A stretch of DNA of 64,000 bases from JBPOFM01 sp041391925 (GCA_041391925.1 JAWKNA010000005.1:186001-250000); one strand, 5' to 3'; positions 18,023 to 26,822 are shown, numbered from the stretch's first letter. Notes: generated by a model not told the origin, from the sequence alone. A program made the numbers and translations.

Positions 18023-19102
18023 TTATCTCGGAATCTCCACAGCCTCAATAATTTGTTTGATGATTTGTTTGGTGTTCACGCCTTCCATTTCCCGTTCTGG
18101 TGTGACGATGATACGGTGTTGCAATACTGGGATGGCTGCCTGTTTGATGTCTTCGGGCGTTACAAAATCACGACCGTTCATGGCAGCAAACGCCTTGCTG
18201 GCTCTCAAAATCGCTATCGATGCTCTAGGCGATGCTCCCAAATATAAGAATGGATTATTTCTCGTATTGACAATGATATCAGCTATATATTTCACCAAAT
18301 GTGATTCAATAATAATTTGATTCACCAATTCCTGAAATTTATGAATTTGCTCTTTGCTCAAATGGGAGGTGATTTTATCCAATTTGGCATCACCTTTAAG
18401 GTTTTGCTCACGGTTGATGATTTCGATTTCCTCGTCCAAGTCTGGGTAATCAATATCAATTTTAAATAGGAAACGATCTAACTGCGCTTCTGGTAAGCGG
18501 TAGGTGCCTTCTTGTTCCACGGGATTTTGTGTTGCCAACACGATAAATGGCAAATCCATGATGTATTTGTGTCCATCAATGGTGATTTGTCGTTCTTCCA
18601 TGACTTCAAACAAGGCGGCTTGCGTTTTTGCAGGTGCGCGATTGATCTCGTCAATAAGAATCATATTGGAGAAAATCGGTCCTTTTTTAAAATCAAATTC
18701 AGAGGTTTTCATGTCAAAAACGGATGTTCCCAAAATATCACTTGGCATCAAATCTGGAGTAAATTGAATCCGGCTAAACCCGATGTCCAATGATTTTGCC
18801 AATAACTTTGCCGAAATCGTCTTGGCAATACCAGGAACACCTTCAATCAGTGAATGTCCATTTGCTAAAATGGAGGCAATCAACATATCAATCATCCCTT
18901 TTTGACCGACAATGACCTTGCTGATTTCGTCCTTAATGAGTGTTATGCCTTGTTGCAATTCGCTTAAATCAATGCGGTTTTTAAAATTGACAGTTTCGCC
19001 TTCCTCCGGCTGAGTGCTATTAGCCAATACGGATTCAAACTCACGTTGTTCGTTGGTTTGGTTTGGAGTTGGGTCTAGATTCTCGTTTTGATTTTCTTCC
19101 AT
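18023..19102 (-). CDS. MoxR-family AAA+ ATPase
   Basis: 359 residues. A charged, disordered N-terminal extension of about 45 residues precedes the AAA+ domain. Walker A is GVPGIAKT at 88-95 (the MoxR form without the central glycine). Walker B is MILIDEINRAPAKTQAALFE, and sensor 1 is in ATQNPVEQEGTYRLPEAQLD. The lid domain includes LGASPRASIAILRASKAFA. A cytoplasmic chaperone-like ATPase, thought to work with the membrane proteins of this operon. Two bases separate it from the upstream DUF4350 gene's stop. Confidence 0.95.
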   Translation of the reverse strand: MEENQNENLDPTPNQTNEQREFESVLANSTQPEEGETVNFKNRIDLSELQQGITLIKDEISKVIVGQKGMIDMLIASILANGHSLIEGVPGIAKTISAKLLAKSLDIGFSRIQFTPDLMPSDILGTSVFDMKTSEFDFKKGPIFSNMILIDEINRAPAKTQAALFEVMEERQITIDGHKYIMDLPFIVLATQNPVEQEGTYRLPEAQLDRFLFKIDIDYPDLDEEIEIINREQNLKGDAKLDKITSHLSKEQIHKFQELVNQIIIESHLVKYIADIIVNTRNNPFLYLGASPRASIAILRASKAFAAMNGRDFVTPEDIKQAAIPVLQHRIIVTPEREMEGVNTKQIIKQIIEAVEIPR

Positions 19103-19104
19103 GA

Positions 19105-20301
19105 TTATGCTTTATAAAAATCTTCAATTGTGTTGTTCAGGTTCAGTAAATCGGTTTCCGTGCAAATAGGTTTTGCCTTTAAATATACTATAAGGTCTAT
19201 CAATTTCTTGGTAAGCTCTTTATCTTTTCCAGATTTGACCGTTAGGTTCCTCACGAACTTTTCATCCAAAAGTTGCGTGTCAAGATAATAGACTCGTCTG
19301 ATGTATTCTAAAAAATAAGTGATTTTTTTGTCGATGAGGTTGTTATGGTCTTTCGTTTCGTAATACAGATTTCCGATGGTTTTGGTAAAGGCAACCGTTG
19401 TATTTTCTAGGGGTTTGATGACTTTTACGATACGTTGTTTTCGCTTGGCATTGAAAATCATGAACAGTCCCAAACTTATCAATCCTAATATCCATGCGGC
19501 GTGTAAAGCAGGTTGGCTATTGATGAATCGAAATGGTGAGTTTCCCAAATCCTGACCGAATTTTGAATGGTAATCATAATAAATAGTGTCGTCGGGCAGA
19601 TAGGATAAGACTGCAGCGGCATATTTTTGATTGTCCTTTTTCAAAAGTTGATAATTGGTGAACACTATCGGTTGAAGATGTAAATAAATGTTGCCCAAAC
19701 CATGGGTGATTTTTACAAAATTGATGCGTTTTATGGAATCAAACTTCTGATATCCCAAAACCGTAGTTATGGACGAATCCAATTTTGAAAAATGGATGTT
19801 GCTCAACCCTTTATCAATCGTGATGGAATCATTCTTGAAGTTAGGATTGGTGAATCCAAACTCAGCATCTCCTTTGATATCGTAACGATTTTGAACATCC
19901 AAGTGCAGTGAATCGTAAAATTTTTGAGGCGGATAGGATGTTGAGATGAAAACATTGTTGCCATACGACGCAAAATCAAGCAACTCTTGCGCCGAAACCT
20001 CATCAATGTCTGCATATTCATCAATGTGGATATAATTCCCAGAAATGTCATAAGTACTGTCCGCCCAGTCGTAATAGTCGTTAAAGTATTCATAGGGAGA
20101 CGTTTTAATGTTTTCAATCTCGTTATTGGGAAATAAAGTTGGTAATTCTTCATAAAAAACAAAGGTGCCGAAAGGAATTTTGTCAGTTTCTCTGTAGGTT
20201 TTTGACCAATTGATAGGCTTTTCTGCCGAAAATTCGATAATGGCAAATCCAATGAACAGCACGAGCAATAACCCCAAATATATTTTTACTGTCTTGTTCA
20301 T
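19105..20301 (-). CDS. DUF4350 domain-containing membrane protein
   Basis: 398 residues. One helix lies at the N terminus (IYLGLLLVLFIGFAIIEF) and another near residues 275-292 (AAWILGLISLGLFMIF). Between them is an exported domain of the DUF4350 type (TYDISGNYIHIDEYADIDEV then FISTSYPPQKFYDSL), resembling a GATase-like fold. The C-terminal cytoplasmic tail is about 100 residues. It belongs to the MoxR operon and overlaps the DUF4129 gene by four bases (ATGA arrangement), so translation is coupled. Role unknown. Confidence 0.85.
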   Translation of the reverse strand: MNKTVKIYLGLLLVLFIGFAIIEFSAEKPINWSKTYRETDKIPFGTFVFYEELPTLFPNNEIENIKTSPYEYFNDYYDWADSTYDISGNYIHIDEYADIDEVSAQELLDFASYGNNVFISTSYPPQKFYDSLHLDVQNRYDIKGDAEFGFTNPNFKNDSITIDKGLSNIHFSKLDSSITTVLGYQKFDSIKRINFVKITHGLGNIYLHLQPIVFTNYQLLKKDNQKYAAAVLSYLPDDTIYYDYHSKFGQDLGNSPFRFINSQPALHAAWILGLISLGLFMIFNAKRKQRIVKVIKPLENTTVAFTKTIGNLYYETKDHNNLIDKKITYFLEYIRRVYYLDTQLLDEKFVRNLTVKSGKDKELTKKLIDLIVYLKAKPICTETDLLNLNNTIEDFYKA

Positions 20302-21062
20302 GCTTTTATCGAATTTAGAAATTTGGTAAAAGCAGATTTGGCTTTGTCGAATTGTTGTTGGTTAACATCAAATTCGCCGTACCAAATATAATTGTATAGA
20401 TAAGAAGTGTATGAAAACTCATCCTTCATCTGTTTGGATGTGATTTCATTGAAATAATCACTATTGGTTTTTTCAACATCATATCGAATGATTTCTGCAT
20501 TGGTCAGGCCTTTGAGCAACCACAGATAATAATATCGAATCGCCAAGCGATAGTTGCCATTTTGTTCGGCTTCTGCAATGAGTTGTCGAAAATCCGTGGC
20601 TTGCAGATTATTTTCGATATCCGTAATGGGAATAATGCTTTTATCGGAGGATTTTCCAAAAACCCATTTGCCTTCATCGTTCATCACGGCTTTAAAAATG
20701 AAATAAATAACGAGCAAGAAGATGATGACGCCTCCAATTTTCAAAAAAATGTCGGTGGCCCTTGAAGCTTGGCCTGCATTATTCAAATTGAACAAATCCC
20801 GGAACAAATCATTCAGCCATTGTTTAAAGCGTGTCCACCAGCCGGAACTCTCAACGGTTCGTTCGTAGACAAATTCATCTCCTTGATATTTTTCCTTAAT
20901 AGTTTCAAATTGGCGATGCTCTACAATAGAATCATCTAAAGGAATGGAGTCGATAAGGGTTTGCTTTTGTATGGTTTCCTGAAGCATTGGAGAATCAGCA
21001 AAACTATGGAATGTAAATCCAATAAAAAATAGCACACTATATATCCAAAGGGTTTTACTCAC
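20298..21062 (-). CDS. DUF4129 domain-containing protein
   Basis: I choose the GTG at 21062, giving 254 residues. It overlaps the upstream stop as GTGAGTAA, a typical coupling junction, and then begins with a good signal anchor (VSKTLWIYSVLFFIGFTFHS). An ATG at 21107 would add 15 residues inside the preceding gene and is less likely. A second helix lies at about residues 115-135 (IFLKIGGVIIFLLVIYFIF). The C-terminal cytoplasmic part has the DUF4129 pattern ATDFRQLIAEAEQNGNYRLA, YYYLWLLKGL and the SDYFNEI segment. Part of the MoxR/DUF58 operon; molecular role unknown. Confidence 0.85.
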   Translation of the reverse strand: MSKTLWIYSVLFFIGFTFHSFADSPMLQETIQKQTLIDSIPLDDSIVEHRQFETIKEKYQGDEFVYERTVESSGWWTRFKQWLNDLFRDLFNLNNAGQASRATDIFLKIGGVIIFLLVIYFIFKAVMNDEGKWVFGKSSDKSIIPITDIENNLQATDFRQLIAEAEQNGNYRLAIRYYYLWLLKGLTNAEIIRYDVEKTNSDYFNEITSKQMKDEFSYTSYLYNYIWYGEFDVNQQQFDKAKSAFTKFLNSIKA

Positions 21063-21993
21063 CAGAACCGATTTGGTCAATAATACTTTTGGTATTGATA
21101 TTTTCATTGTCTTCTTTAAGACTATAGAAAATAATGCCTTGGTTTAATTGAACAATGACACCTAAAATAGCACCTGCAAAGAAGCTCAAAAAGAAAACGG
21201 CAAGCATCATAATGGTCATGGTGTAACTCACATCTTCAGGATTTGGAGTGCCACTTTCGATGGTGGTGAACAAGCTGGCCATTCCAAAAATATAAGGAAT
21301 CATTGAAAAAATGCTCTGAATGATATAGCTCATCAAAAAGAAGAGACCGACACTGCCCACTGCTGGCCAAAATTTTGACGTCATCAAGGTCCAAGCGTAG
21401 CCGAAACTGTCCCAAATGCCTCGCTTTTGTTGTATATATTCCATCAGGCTCATGTTATAAAATAAGCTAAAAGCACCAATCAAAAGTGGCACCAATAACA
21501 TACCAATAATTGTAATGATTAATATGAACATGCCTATTCCCATCAGCATTGCCAATGGAATGGCTAGAATGAAGCCACAGATAAGGAATATGAAAATTTT
21601 GCCAAGATTCGCTTTATAGGCAGCTACCAATTCTGAAGTGCCAAAATTGTGTCCATCATGTTCGACAAATAATTTTAGATATAACGGCACAAAGGAAAAC
21701 GAAATGACGCCAGCAACCAAGGCCACAATCACAAAAACAATCATCAGAATGATGAAGAGCCCTAAATTTTCGTTCATATAATTGTCAATGACAGTTGAAT
21801 TGTTGCCCATTAATCCTCCGAAAATGACACTGGTGTAAAATTTTGTAAAAAAATACAGCATCACCATCATGAGGATTAAAAAGAACCCATTGACTATAAG
21901 GTAATTTTTGAAAAAATGTTTTCCGTTGGTTTTTAGAAATGCAAAGGTATCCTGAAAAAATTCGCCAAAGCCTCGTGATTTATATAATTGCAT
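21055..21993 (-). CDS. polytopic membrane protein of the MoxR operon
   Basis: 312 residues with about six membrane helices, all in long hydrophobic stretches (for example LIVNGFFLILMMVMLYFF and FIILMIVFVIVALVAGVISF). The N terminus LYKSRGFGEFFQDTFAFLKTNG and a YNMSLMEYIQQKRG loop fit the group of predicted membrane proteins that accompany SpoIIM and DUF4129 genes in Bacteroidota. I cannot name a Pfam family with certainty (DUF4013-like is possible). It overlaps the SpoIIM gene by 14 bp and the DUF4129 gene by 8 bp. Confidence 0.8.
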   Translation of the reverse strand: MQLYKSRGFGEFFQDTFAFLKTNGKHFFKNYLIVNGFFLILMMVMLYFFTKFYTSVIFGGLMGNNSTVIDNYMNENLGLFIILMIVFVIVALVAGVISFSFVPLYLKLFVEHDGHNFGTSELVAAYKANLGKIFIFLICGFILAIPLAMLMGIGMFILIITIIGMLLVPLLIGAFSLFYNMSLMEYIQQKRGIWDSFGYAWTLMTSKFWPAVGSVGLFFLMSYIIQSIFSMIPYIFGMASLFTTIESGTPNPEDVSYTMTIMMLAVFFLSFFAGAILGVIVQLNQGIIFYSLKEDNENINTKSIIDQIGSGE

Positions 21994-22957
21994 GTGTTCG
22001 CTTAAGTTTTTTGTTTAGAATAGAGGGGTAAATCAAATAATAATATGAAATGATGCTCAGAGTCACCAAAATAATCCCAACCGAGAGCCAATTGGGCATG
22101 GTATTGGAATAACGTGTAATGTAACCTTCAAGAAATCCGGCAGCAAAGGTGAAAGGGAAGGTGCTGATGAGTATTTTGACACCATCTTTCATGCCCATTT
22201 TAAAGGACGTCATTCTTGAAAAGGTTTTTGGGAATAAGATACTGGCGCCCAAAATCAAACCGGCAGCTCCTTCAATGACAATGGCAAAAATTTCCATCGC
22301 ACCATGAATCCAGATGCCTCTAACGCTTTGCCATAGAACACCTTCTTTATGAAAAAAATATTGGAACGAACCTAGCATGATGCCATTGTAAAGCAAGGCC
22401 AATCCAGTTCCCAATCCGCCAAAAACACCCAAAATAAAAGTTCGTATGCCGACATATAAATTGTTTAGGGTAATTCCTATAAAGCTGCCCCAATTGCTGC
22501 CACTTTTATAGACCGCCACTGGGTCGCCTTTATCAATATTTTCCAAGGTCATATTCACATACTCGTTCCCAAGTATCAGCCGAACAAAGGTGTCATCATA
22601 GGCTGCCGAAAGAGCACCAACAGCCACAAAACTCCCAAAAATGATAAATGCATACAGCACATAACGACGGTATTCATATACAATCAAAGGTACTTCCACC
22701 TTCCAGAAATGAACAAACCGATTGGTGTCTTCTCGTTTGGTTTTGTAAATTTTTTGAAATGCTTTTGCCGCAAGGTTGTTTAAATAAAGAATTGTTTTAC
22801 TTTTGGGATAATACGTTTGAGCGTAGGCAAGGTCGTTTACCAAATGTATGTATAGAGATGCCAATTCATCAGGATTTTTGAGGTTTTTCCCAAAAATGGC
22901 CTGTTCAAAATGAAACCATTTTTCTTTATTTTGTTTAATGAATGCGACTTCTCTCAT
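21980..22957 (-). CDS. stage II sporulation protein M (SpoIIM) family membrane protein
   Basis: 325 residues. A 95-residue cytoplasmic N-terminal domain (REVAFIKQNKEKWFHFEQAI) is followed by the SpoIIM membrane domain with five or six helices. Typical motifs are NNLYVGIRTFILGVFGG and GIWIHGAMEIFAIVIEGAAG. In endospore formers SpoIIM is part of the engulfment machinery. In Bacteroidota the family occurs with RDD and MoxR genes, and no sporulation role is implied. First gene of the minus-strand operon, divergent from the RDD gene with only 23 bp between starts. Confidence 0.92.
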   Translation of the reverse strand: MREVAFIKQNKEKWFHFEQAIFGKNLKNPDELASLYIHLVNDLAYAQTYYPKSKTILYLNNLAAKAFQKIYKTKREDTNRFVHFWKVEVPLIVYEYRRYVLYAFIIFGSFVAVGALSAAYDDTFVRLILGNEYVNMTLENIDKGDPVAVYKSGSNWGSFIGITLNNLYVGIRTFILGVFGGLGTGLALLYNGIMLGSFQYFFHKEGVLWQSVRGIWIHGAMEIFAIVIEGAAGLILGASILFPKTFSRMTSFKMGMKDGVKILISTFPFTFAAGFLEGYITRYSNTMPNWLSVGIILVTLSIISYYYLIYPSILNKKLKRTHAII

Positions 22958-22980
22958 AGGGTTTCAAATTAAAGCAATTA

Positions 22981-23724
22981 ATGACAGAGTTACAAATAAA
23001 TACAACCCAAAACGTCAACATTAATTTTACGGCTGCCAGTGTTGGCGAACGTATTTTGGCGTATGTCATTGACTGGATCATTAAGATTGCTTATATCATT
23101 GTGACCTATCAGTTGACTTTCAATCTATTTAAAGTGGATGAAATGATTTCTGATATGGACCAATGGTCTCAGATGGCGATTTATGTGACGTTTTATCTCC
23201 CTGTTATTTTTTACACACTTATTTTTGAAACACTTCTCGATGGACAGACTTTGGGCAAGCGCATTTTGAGAATCAAGGTGGTGAAGATTGATGGGTATCA
23301 AGCCTCGTTGGCAGACTTCATCATCCGATGGTTTTTTAGGATTGTCGATTTAAATATGTTGTCCGGATTGGTGGCGTTGATAGCAATCATCACAAGTCCA
23401 AAAAACCAACGACTAGGTGACATGACAGCAGGAACTTCGGTCATAACGCTAAAAAACAATGTCAATATTAGCCATACCATTCTTGAAGAATTGGGTGATG
23501 CTTACGAGCCTAAATATCCCAATGTCATTAGACTATCCGATAATGACGCACGTATCATCAAAGAAACGTTCAACACGGCCAAAGCGTCCAGGGATTACGC
23601 GACACTTATTAAATTGAGAAATAAAATTGTTGAAGTCACGGAAATCAAAGTGGTGAATGAAAATGATATGCAGTTCATCGATACCATTTTGAAAGACTAT
23701 AATTACTATACGCAGAGCATGTAG
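22981..23724 (+). CDS. RDD family membrane protein
   Basis: 247 residues. The RDD domain lies at about 15-165: GERILAYVIDWIIKIAYIIV gives the R and first D, and GQTLGKRILRIKVV and NQRLGDMTAGTSVI complete the family signature. Four membrane helices are seen. The 85-residue cytoplasmic tail is helical and charged. RDD proteins are membrane proteins, some implicated in ion transport. Its divergent position beside SpoIIM and the MoxR operon is conserved in Bacteroidota (from memory), so a shared envelope role is likely. Confidence 0.9.
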   Translation: MTELQINTTQNVNINFTAASVGERILAYVIDWIIKIAYIIVTYQLTFNLFKVDEMISDMDQWSQMAIYVTFYLPVIFYTLIFETLLDGQTLGKRILRIKVVKIDGYQASLADFIIRWFFRIVDLNMLSGLVALIAIITSPKNQRLGDMTAGTSVITLKNNVNISHTILEELGDAYEPKYPNVIRLSDNDARIIKETFNTAKASRDYATLIKLRNKIVEVTEIKVVNENDMQFIDTILKDYNYYTQSM

Positions 23725-23739
23725 TGTTCGATGTTCATT

Positions 23740-23860
23740 TGGCAGTTGCAGTGTTCAGAGTTCAGTTGAAATAGCAGTAACCAGTTAAAAAGATAAAATC
23801 ATTCGTGAATTCGTGGCTAATTTAAAATCGTCAATCATCAATCGTCAATCGTAAATCCAA
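23740..23860. repeat. short direct repeats in intergenic DNA
   Basis: Runs of near-identical short words occur: gttcagagttcag, attcgtgaattcgtgg, and three copies of a 7-11 bp unit of the form ATCGTCAATC/ATCATCA immediately before the channel gene. Similar simple direct repeats are common in flavobacterial intergenic DNA. No promoter match is obvious here. Confidence 0.5.
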
Positions 23861-24466
23861 ATGTTTTTCCAAGTCATCGACATCCTCGCCACCACAGCCT
23901 TTGCCATTTCTGGTGCGTCAGTTGCCATGAACAAACGGCTGGATGTATTTGGTGTTTTCATTATCGCCTTTGTGACCTCCGTTGGAGGAGGAACGGTTCG
24001 TGATGTGCTAATTGGACAAACGCCTGTAGCGTGGATGACCAACATGACCTATGTATATGTGATTCTTGGTGCAACAGTTTTTACCATAATTTTCCAAAGT
24101 AAAATCAATTATCTGCGCATGTCCTTATTTTTGTTTGATACCATCGGCATTGGGTTGTACACCGTTGTGGGCGTTGAAAAAGGTTTGATGATTGGTCTCA
24201 ATCCAATTATTTGCATTGCCTTGGGTACAATGACAGCCTGCTTTGGTGGAGTCATACGAGATATTTTGTGCAATGAAATTCCCGTCATTTTTAGAAAGGA
24301 AATCTACGCCACGGCCTGTATTGCTGGCGGCGTAGTTTATTTTGTCTTAAAACAGTTGCCTATAGATAACAACATCATCTTTGTGATTGCTGGAGCTGTA
24401 GTTATCACAATTCGATTGGTTGCCGTAAAATTTAAGATTAGCTTGCCGAGTGTTTACAGAAAATAG
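23861..24466 (+). CDS. trimeric intracellular cation (TRIC) channel family protein
   Basis: 201 residues, about seven membrane helices. It holds the internal duplication typical of the UPF0126/TRIC family. Half one has VTSVGGGTVRDVLIGQTP and half two has TACFGGVIRDILCNEIP, each with the glycine-rich kinked helix and RD pair. Prokaryotic members form trimeric K+-permeable channels. The start at 23861 begins directly with the first membrane helix. It stands alone between the RDD gene and the accessory region, and marks the conserved left flank of that region. Confidence 0.93.
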   Translation: MFFQVIDILATTAFAISGASVAMNKRLDVFGVFIIAFVTSVGGGTVRDVLIGQTPVAWMTNMTYVYVILGATVFTIIFQSKINYLRMSLFLFDTIGIGLYTVVGVEKGLMIGLNPIICIALGTMTACFGGVIRDILCNEIPVIFRKEIYATACIAGGVVYFVLKQLPIDNNIIFVIAGAVVITIRLVAVKFKISLPSVYRK

Positions 24467-24538
24467 AAATGCATTACAATTCAGGTTGAAATACATATAA
24501 ATATTTTATTCGGAAATTAAAAAATCATTAAATATTTA

Positions 24539-24568
24539 TTGTTTATCAATAAATATTTTTTACTTTTG
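24539..24568 (+). promoter_or_regulatory. promoter of the DUF2975/HTH pair
   Basis: TTG at 24539-24541, a 19-base spacer and TACTTTTG at 24561-24568 match the Bacteroidota primary sigma pattern TTTG-N19-TAnnTTTG. Transcription would begin near 24575, about 16 bases before the ATG at 24591. Confidence 0.65.
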
Positions 24569-24590
24569 AATAAATATAATTGTTTTTAAG

Positions 24591-25070
24591 ATGAAAAGAA
24601 TTTCAACCATGTTCCTGCAGTCAGTAGTGGTGCTTGTGGGTTTGCTGGCACTCTTCCTTTTGATTCGCCTTCCTCTCACCGAAGGCAGAGCCCAAAATTT
24701 AGACCTGTTCCATATATACGCTGATCCATTCATTCTTTATGGCTATGTGGCATCCATCGCTTTTTTTATAGCCTTGTACAAGGCATTCCGGTTACTTGGC
24801 TACATCGGACAAAATAAGGTATTCTCTTTAGACTCTGTGAAGGCTTTGAGGAGCATTAAGTACTGCGCCATCGCATTGGGGGTTCTCATTGTGTTGGCGG
24901 GTCTATACATCCGACTGTTTCACCATAAGGACGACGACCCTGCCGGTTTTCTTGGCATGTGTATCGTCACTACCTTTGTTACGATTGTCATTGCCACCGC
25001 CGCTGCTATCTTTGAAAAGCTCTTGCAGAATGCCATTGATATGAAATCTGAAAACGACCTAACCATTTAA
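24591..25070 (+). CDS. DUF2975 membrane protein
   Basis: 159 residues with four hydrophobic helices (about 8-27, 45-65, 90-112 and 122-145). The pattern YKAFRLLGYIGQNKVFSLDSVKALRSIKYCA is the conserved DUF2975 loop. DUF2975 proteins are encoded directly before a small Cro/C1-type regulator, as here (3 bp gap), forming a membrane-plus-regulator pair of unknown signal. Its base composition is clearly GC-richer than that of the channel gene upstream, which hints at the left edge of transferred DNA. Confidence 0.88.
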   Translation: MKRISTMFLQSVVVLVGLLALFLLIRLPLTEGRAQNLDLFHIYADPFILYGYVASIAFFIALYKAFRLLGYIGQNKVFSLDSVKALRSIKYCAIALGVLIVLAGLYIRLFHHKDDDPAGFLGMCIVTTFVTIVIATAAAIFEKLLQNAIDMKSENDLTI

Positions 25071-25073
25071 GCG

Positions 25074-25286
25074 ATGCCAATTATTGTAAATTTAGATGTG
25101 ATGATGGCCAAGCGGAAAATTTCCCTTAATGAACTTTCTGAAAAAGTGGAGTTGACGCTCTCCAATCTTTCCATATTGAAAACAGGGAAGGCAAGGGCCA
25201 TACGTTTTAGCACCTTAGAGGCCATCTGTGAAGCGCTGGACTGCCAACCAGGCGACATCTTGGAGTACCAAAAGGAAGAGATGTAA
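25074..25286 (+). CDS. small Cro/C1-type helix-turn-helix regulator
   Basis: 70 residues and essentially a single XRE-type DNA-binding domain. The HTH lies in ISLNELSEKVELTLSNLSIL, and the C-terminal helix gives TLEAICEALDCQPGDILEY, the characteristic end of the YozG-type family. It is translationally linked to the DUF2975 gene (3 bp). It probably represses its own operon, with the membrane partner modulating it; this is inference from the conserved pairing. Confidence 0.93.
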   Translation: MPIIVNLDVMMAKRKISLNELSEKVELTLSNLSILKTGKARAIRFSTLEAICEALDCQPGDILEYQKEEM

Positions 25287-25304
25287 AGACAGAACGCAAA
25301 CAAC

Positions 25305-25335
25305 GGCCTCCAACAATTAAAACAGATTGGAGGCC
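25305..25335 (+). terminator. strong hairpin after the HTH gene
   Basis: GGCCTCCAA at 25305-25313 pairs perfectly with TTGGAGGCC at 25327-25335 across a 13-base loop, 19 bases after the stop codon of the HTH gene. No T run follows, so it may be a Rho-assisted or processing structure rather than a simple terminator. Confidence 0.5.
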
Positions 25336-25583
25336 ATGCCACAGACGGCTACTTTTAGACTTTAAAGAGATGCAAATTCACATTCCTTTATCCCAAAACA
25401 CCCTCACCTCGCTTTTTTTACCCATTTCCACACCTCAAAGGGGACTACTTTTTTAACATTTTTAGTCTTTTAAAACGTTTTATGCAAGTATAAAATGTTA
25501 AATTTTCTTGTATTTCAACGAATATATTAGAGCACTCAAGATGCTACCAAAAACGGCAATTGATGAACAAAGACGTGGGTGTT

Positions 25584-25633
25584 CATCGATTTTTATCAAC
25601 ACTTTAACGATAAAAATTTTGATATAATCGATG
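25584..25633. promoter_or_regulatory. interrupted inverted repeat, possible operator
   Basis: CATCGAT (25584-25590) pairs with ATCGATG (25627-25633). Directly inside, TTTTTATC pairs with GATAAAAA with offset spacing. A further ATCGAT half lies at 25669-25674, next to the candidate -7 element. Repeated ATCGAT halves upstream of one gene suggest a regulator binding site; the cognate regulator is unknown. Confidence 0.4.
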
Positions 25634-25737
25634 TAATGCAAAAATATCCGATGTAAAACGGATGATAAATCGATATATCTTTGGAAAAAATCGGAAGCGA
25701 AAAACCGGTTTGCCATTATTAATCAAAAATTATAATC

Positions 25738-26751
25738 ATGAGTACAAAAATTAAAACCCAACAAAATGGACAAGTGAATGGCGAGTTTACAGAACTTGCT
25801 AAAAACATTAAGAAGACCAATGCCATAGCCAAAGAGGTGATGGAAGAGCACAAAGAGGCTGAAGCACAACAACCAAGTCAAGAATCCCAAACCCTAACCA
25901 ACGAAGCCATCAAGGAGGTCGTCAATCAGGCCATCCAAGAGCACCAAGCAGAACAGGAAAAAGAATCCAAAAAACAAGCCCTTCAAAAAAAATTTGGCAA
26001 GAAAACCAAGGACGGGTATTCTTCAGCCGAAGCTAGAAAGAAAAGAAAACTGGAAGAAAACAGCATCAACCAAAACCTCACCAACGGCGAAGGCTTCGTA
26101 GACACACTCATCTCCTTTGGCCCTTCTTGGGATCCCGTTCTCGCCACCTTTACAGTCGCAAGTCTCACCCTCTTGCTCCAAACAGCAAGAGAGCATTTCG
26201 ATGATGTTAGGGAAAACAGATTGGAAAAAACAGACACCGTCGGCAATCGTCGCGAACTGTTCGAGCCAGTACCCGCCCTCTTCACACGAGTGTATAACCA
26301 AATCATCGCATGCGGTGCATCAAAAAGCATCATCGCAAGCGCAAAGCATACCTTAGACCTCATGCGTGGCGAAAGGATGGGCAACCCAAAACCAGGGGCA
26401 AACACCAAATCCACCAGCCATGTCTCCGATAGCGATATGGTTTCGCACGTCGCAGACTTCCTAGTCATCCTTCAGAAATGTCCACAGTACGATTCCAATC
26501 AGGCAGAGCTCAAAATCCCTGCACTCGAAACCCTTAAAGACAACTTACAAAATGAAAATTCTTTAGTTAGCAAGTCAAAAGCCAACTGGAAGACCTCCAT
26601 CAAAGTACGCAACAAGTTCTTCAATGCCAAGAATACCGGCTACGTAGACACCTTTCAGGCCGCCAAGCGCGCCGCAAAGGCCATCTACGGAGGTAACAGC
26701 GTTGAGTATCACCAATTGGCGCAGTTTGTTTTCAGACGCATACGCAGCTAA
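25738..26751 (+). CDS. hypothetical protein, GC-rich accessory gene (337 aa)
   Basis: ATG start. Residues 1-110 are low-complexity and rich in Q, E and K, probably coiled or disordered. The middle has a hydrophobic helix (PVLATFTVASLTLLLQTA) followed by charged helices, and the end reads YVDTFQAAKRAAKAIYG. That terminal pattern resembles a hypothetical family I remember as widespread and multi-copy in flavobacteria, but no function can be given. No signal peptide or known catalytic motif is seen. Base composition contrasts with its surroundings: the row 26101-26160 is 33/60 G+C against 20/60 in row 28321-28380 of the cassette genes. Closed by a strong terminator. Confidence 0.8.
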   Translation: MSTKIKTQQNGQVNGEFTELAKNIKKTNAIAKEVMEEHKEAEAQQPSQESQTLTNEAIKEVVNQAIQEHQAEQEKESKKQALQKKFGKKTKDGYSSAEARKKRKLEENSINQNLTNGEGFVDTLISFGPSWDPVLATFTVASLTLLLQTAREHFDDVRENRLEKTDTVGNRRELFEPVPALFTRVYNQIIACGASKSIIASAKHTLDLMRGERMGNPKPGANTKSTSHVSDSDMVSHVADFLVILQKCPQYDSNQAELKIPALETLKDNLQNENSLVSKSKANWKTSIKVRNKFFNAKNTGYVDTFQAAKRAAKAIYGGNSVEYHQLAQFVFRRIRS

Positions 26752-26775
26752 CTAAGTACCCACAATAAATTCCCC

Positions 26776-26810
26776 AACCACGAATTCCTCATGGAGTTCG
26801 TGGTTTTTTT
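26776..26810 (+). terminator. Rho-independent terminator
   Basis: AACCACGAA (26776-26784) pairs with TTCGTGGTT (26797-26805). An inner TCC/GGA stem and TCAT loop complete the hairpin, and a T run follows. It ends the 337-residue gene's transcript. Confidence 0.9.
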
Positions 26811-26822
26811 ATTGTCAATAAC

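Larger units (their letters stand above)
25287..25737. other. 450-bp gene-free leader region with several palindromes
   Basis: No convincing gene is present. Contents in order: a 9-bp perfect hairpin at 25305-25335, a T-rich stretch, an ATCGAT-centred inverted repeat at 25584-25633, a small ATCCG/CGGAT hairpin near 25647-25662, and a -7-like TATCTTTG at 25676-25683 without a clear -33. The last would start transcription about 50 bases before the ATG of the 337-residue gene. A minus-strand frame at 25498-25716 spans the palindromes and is judged spurious. Confidence 0.55.

Noticed and set aside
21980..22957. Evidence for sporulation from the SpoIIM family gene
   Set aside because: The family occurs widely in non-sporulating Bacteroidota beside RDD and MoxR genes; no other sporulation gene is present.
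25498..25716. Minus-strand 72-codon frame with a hydrophobic end
   Set aside because: It runs through the palindromic leader of the 337-residue gene, has no ribosome-site context, and its residues follow the AT-rich repeats. More likely chance.
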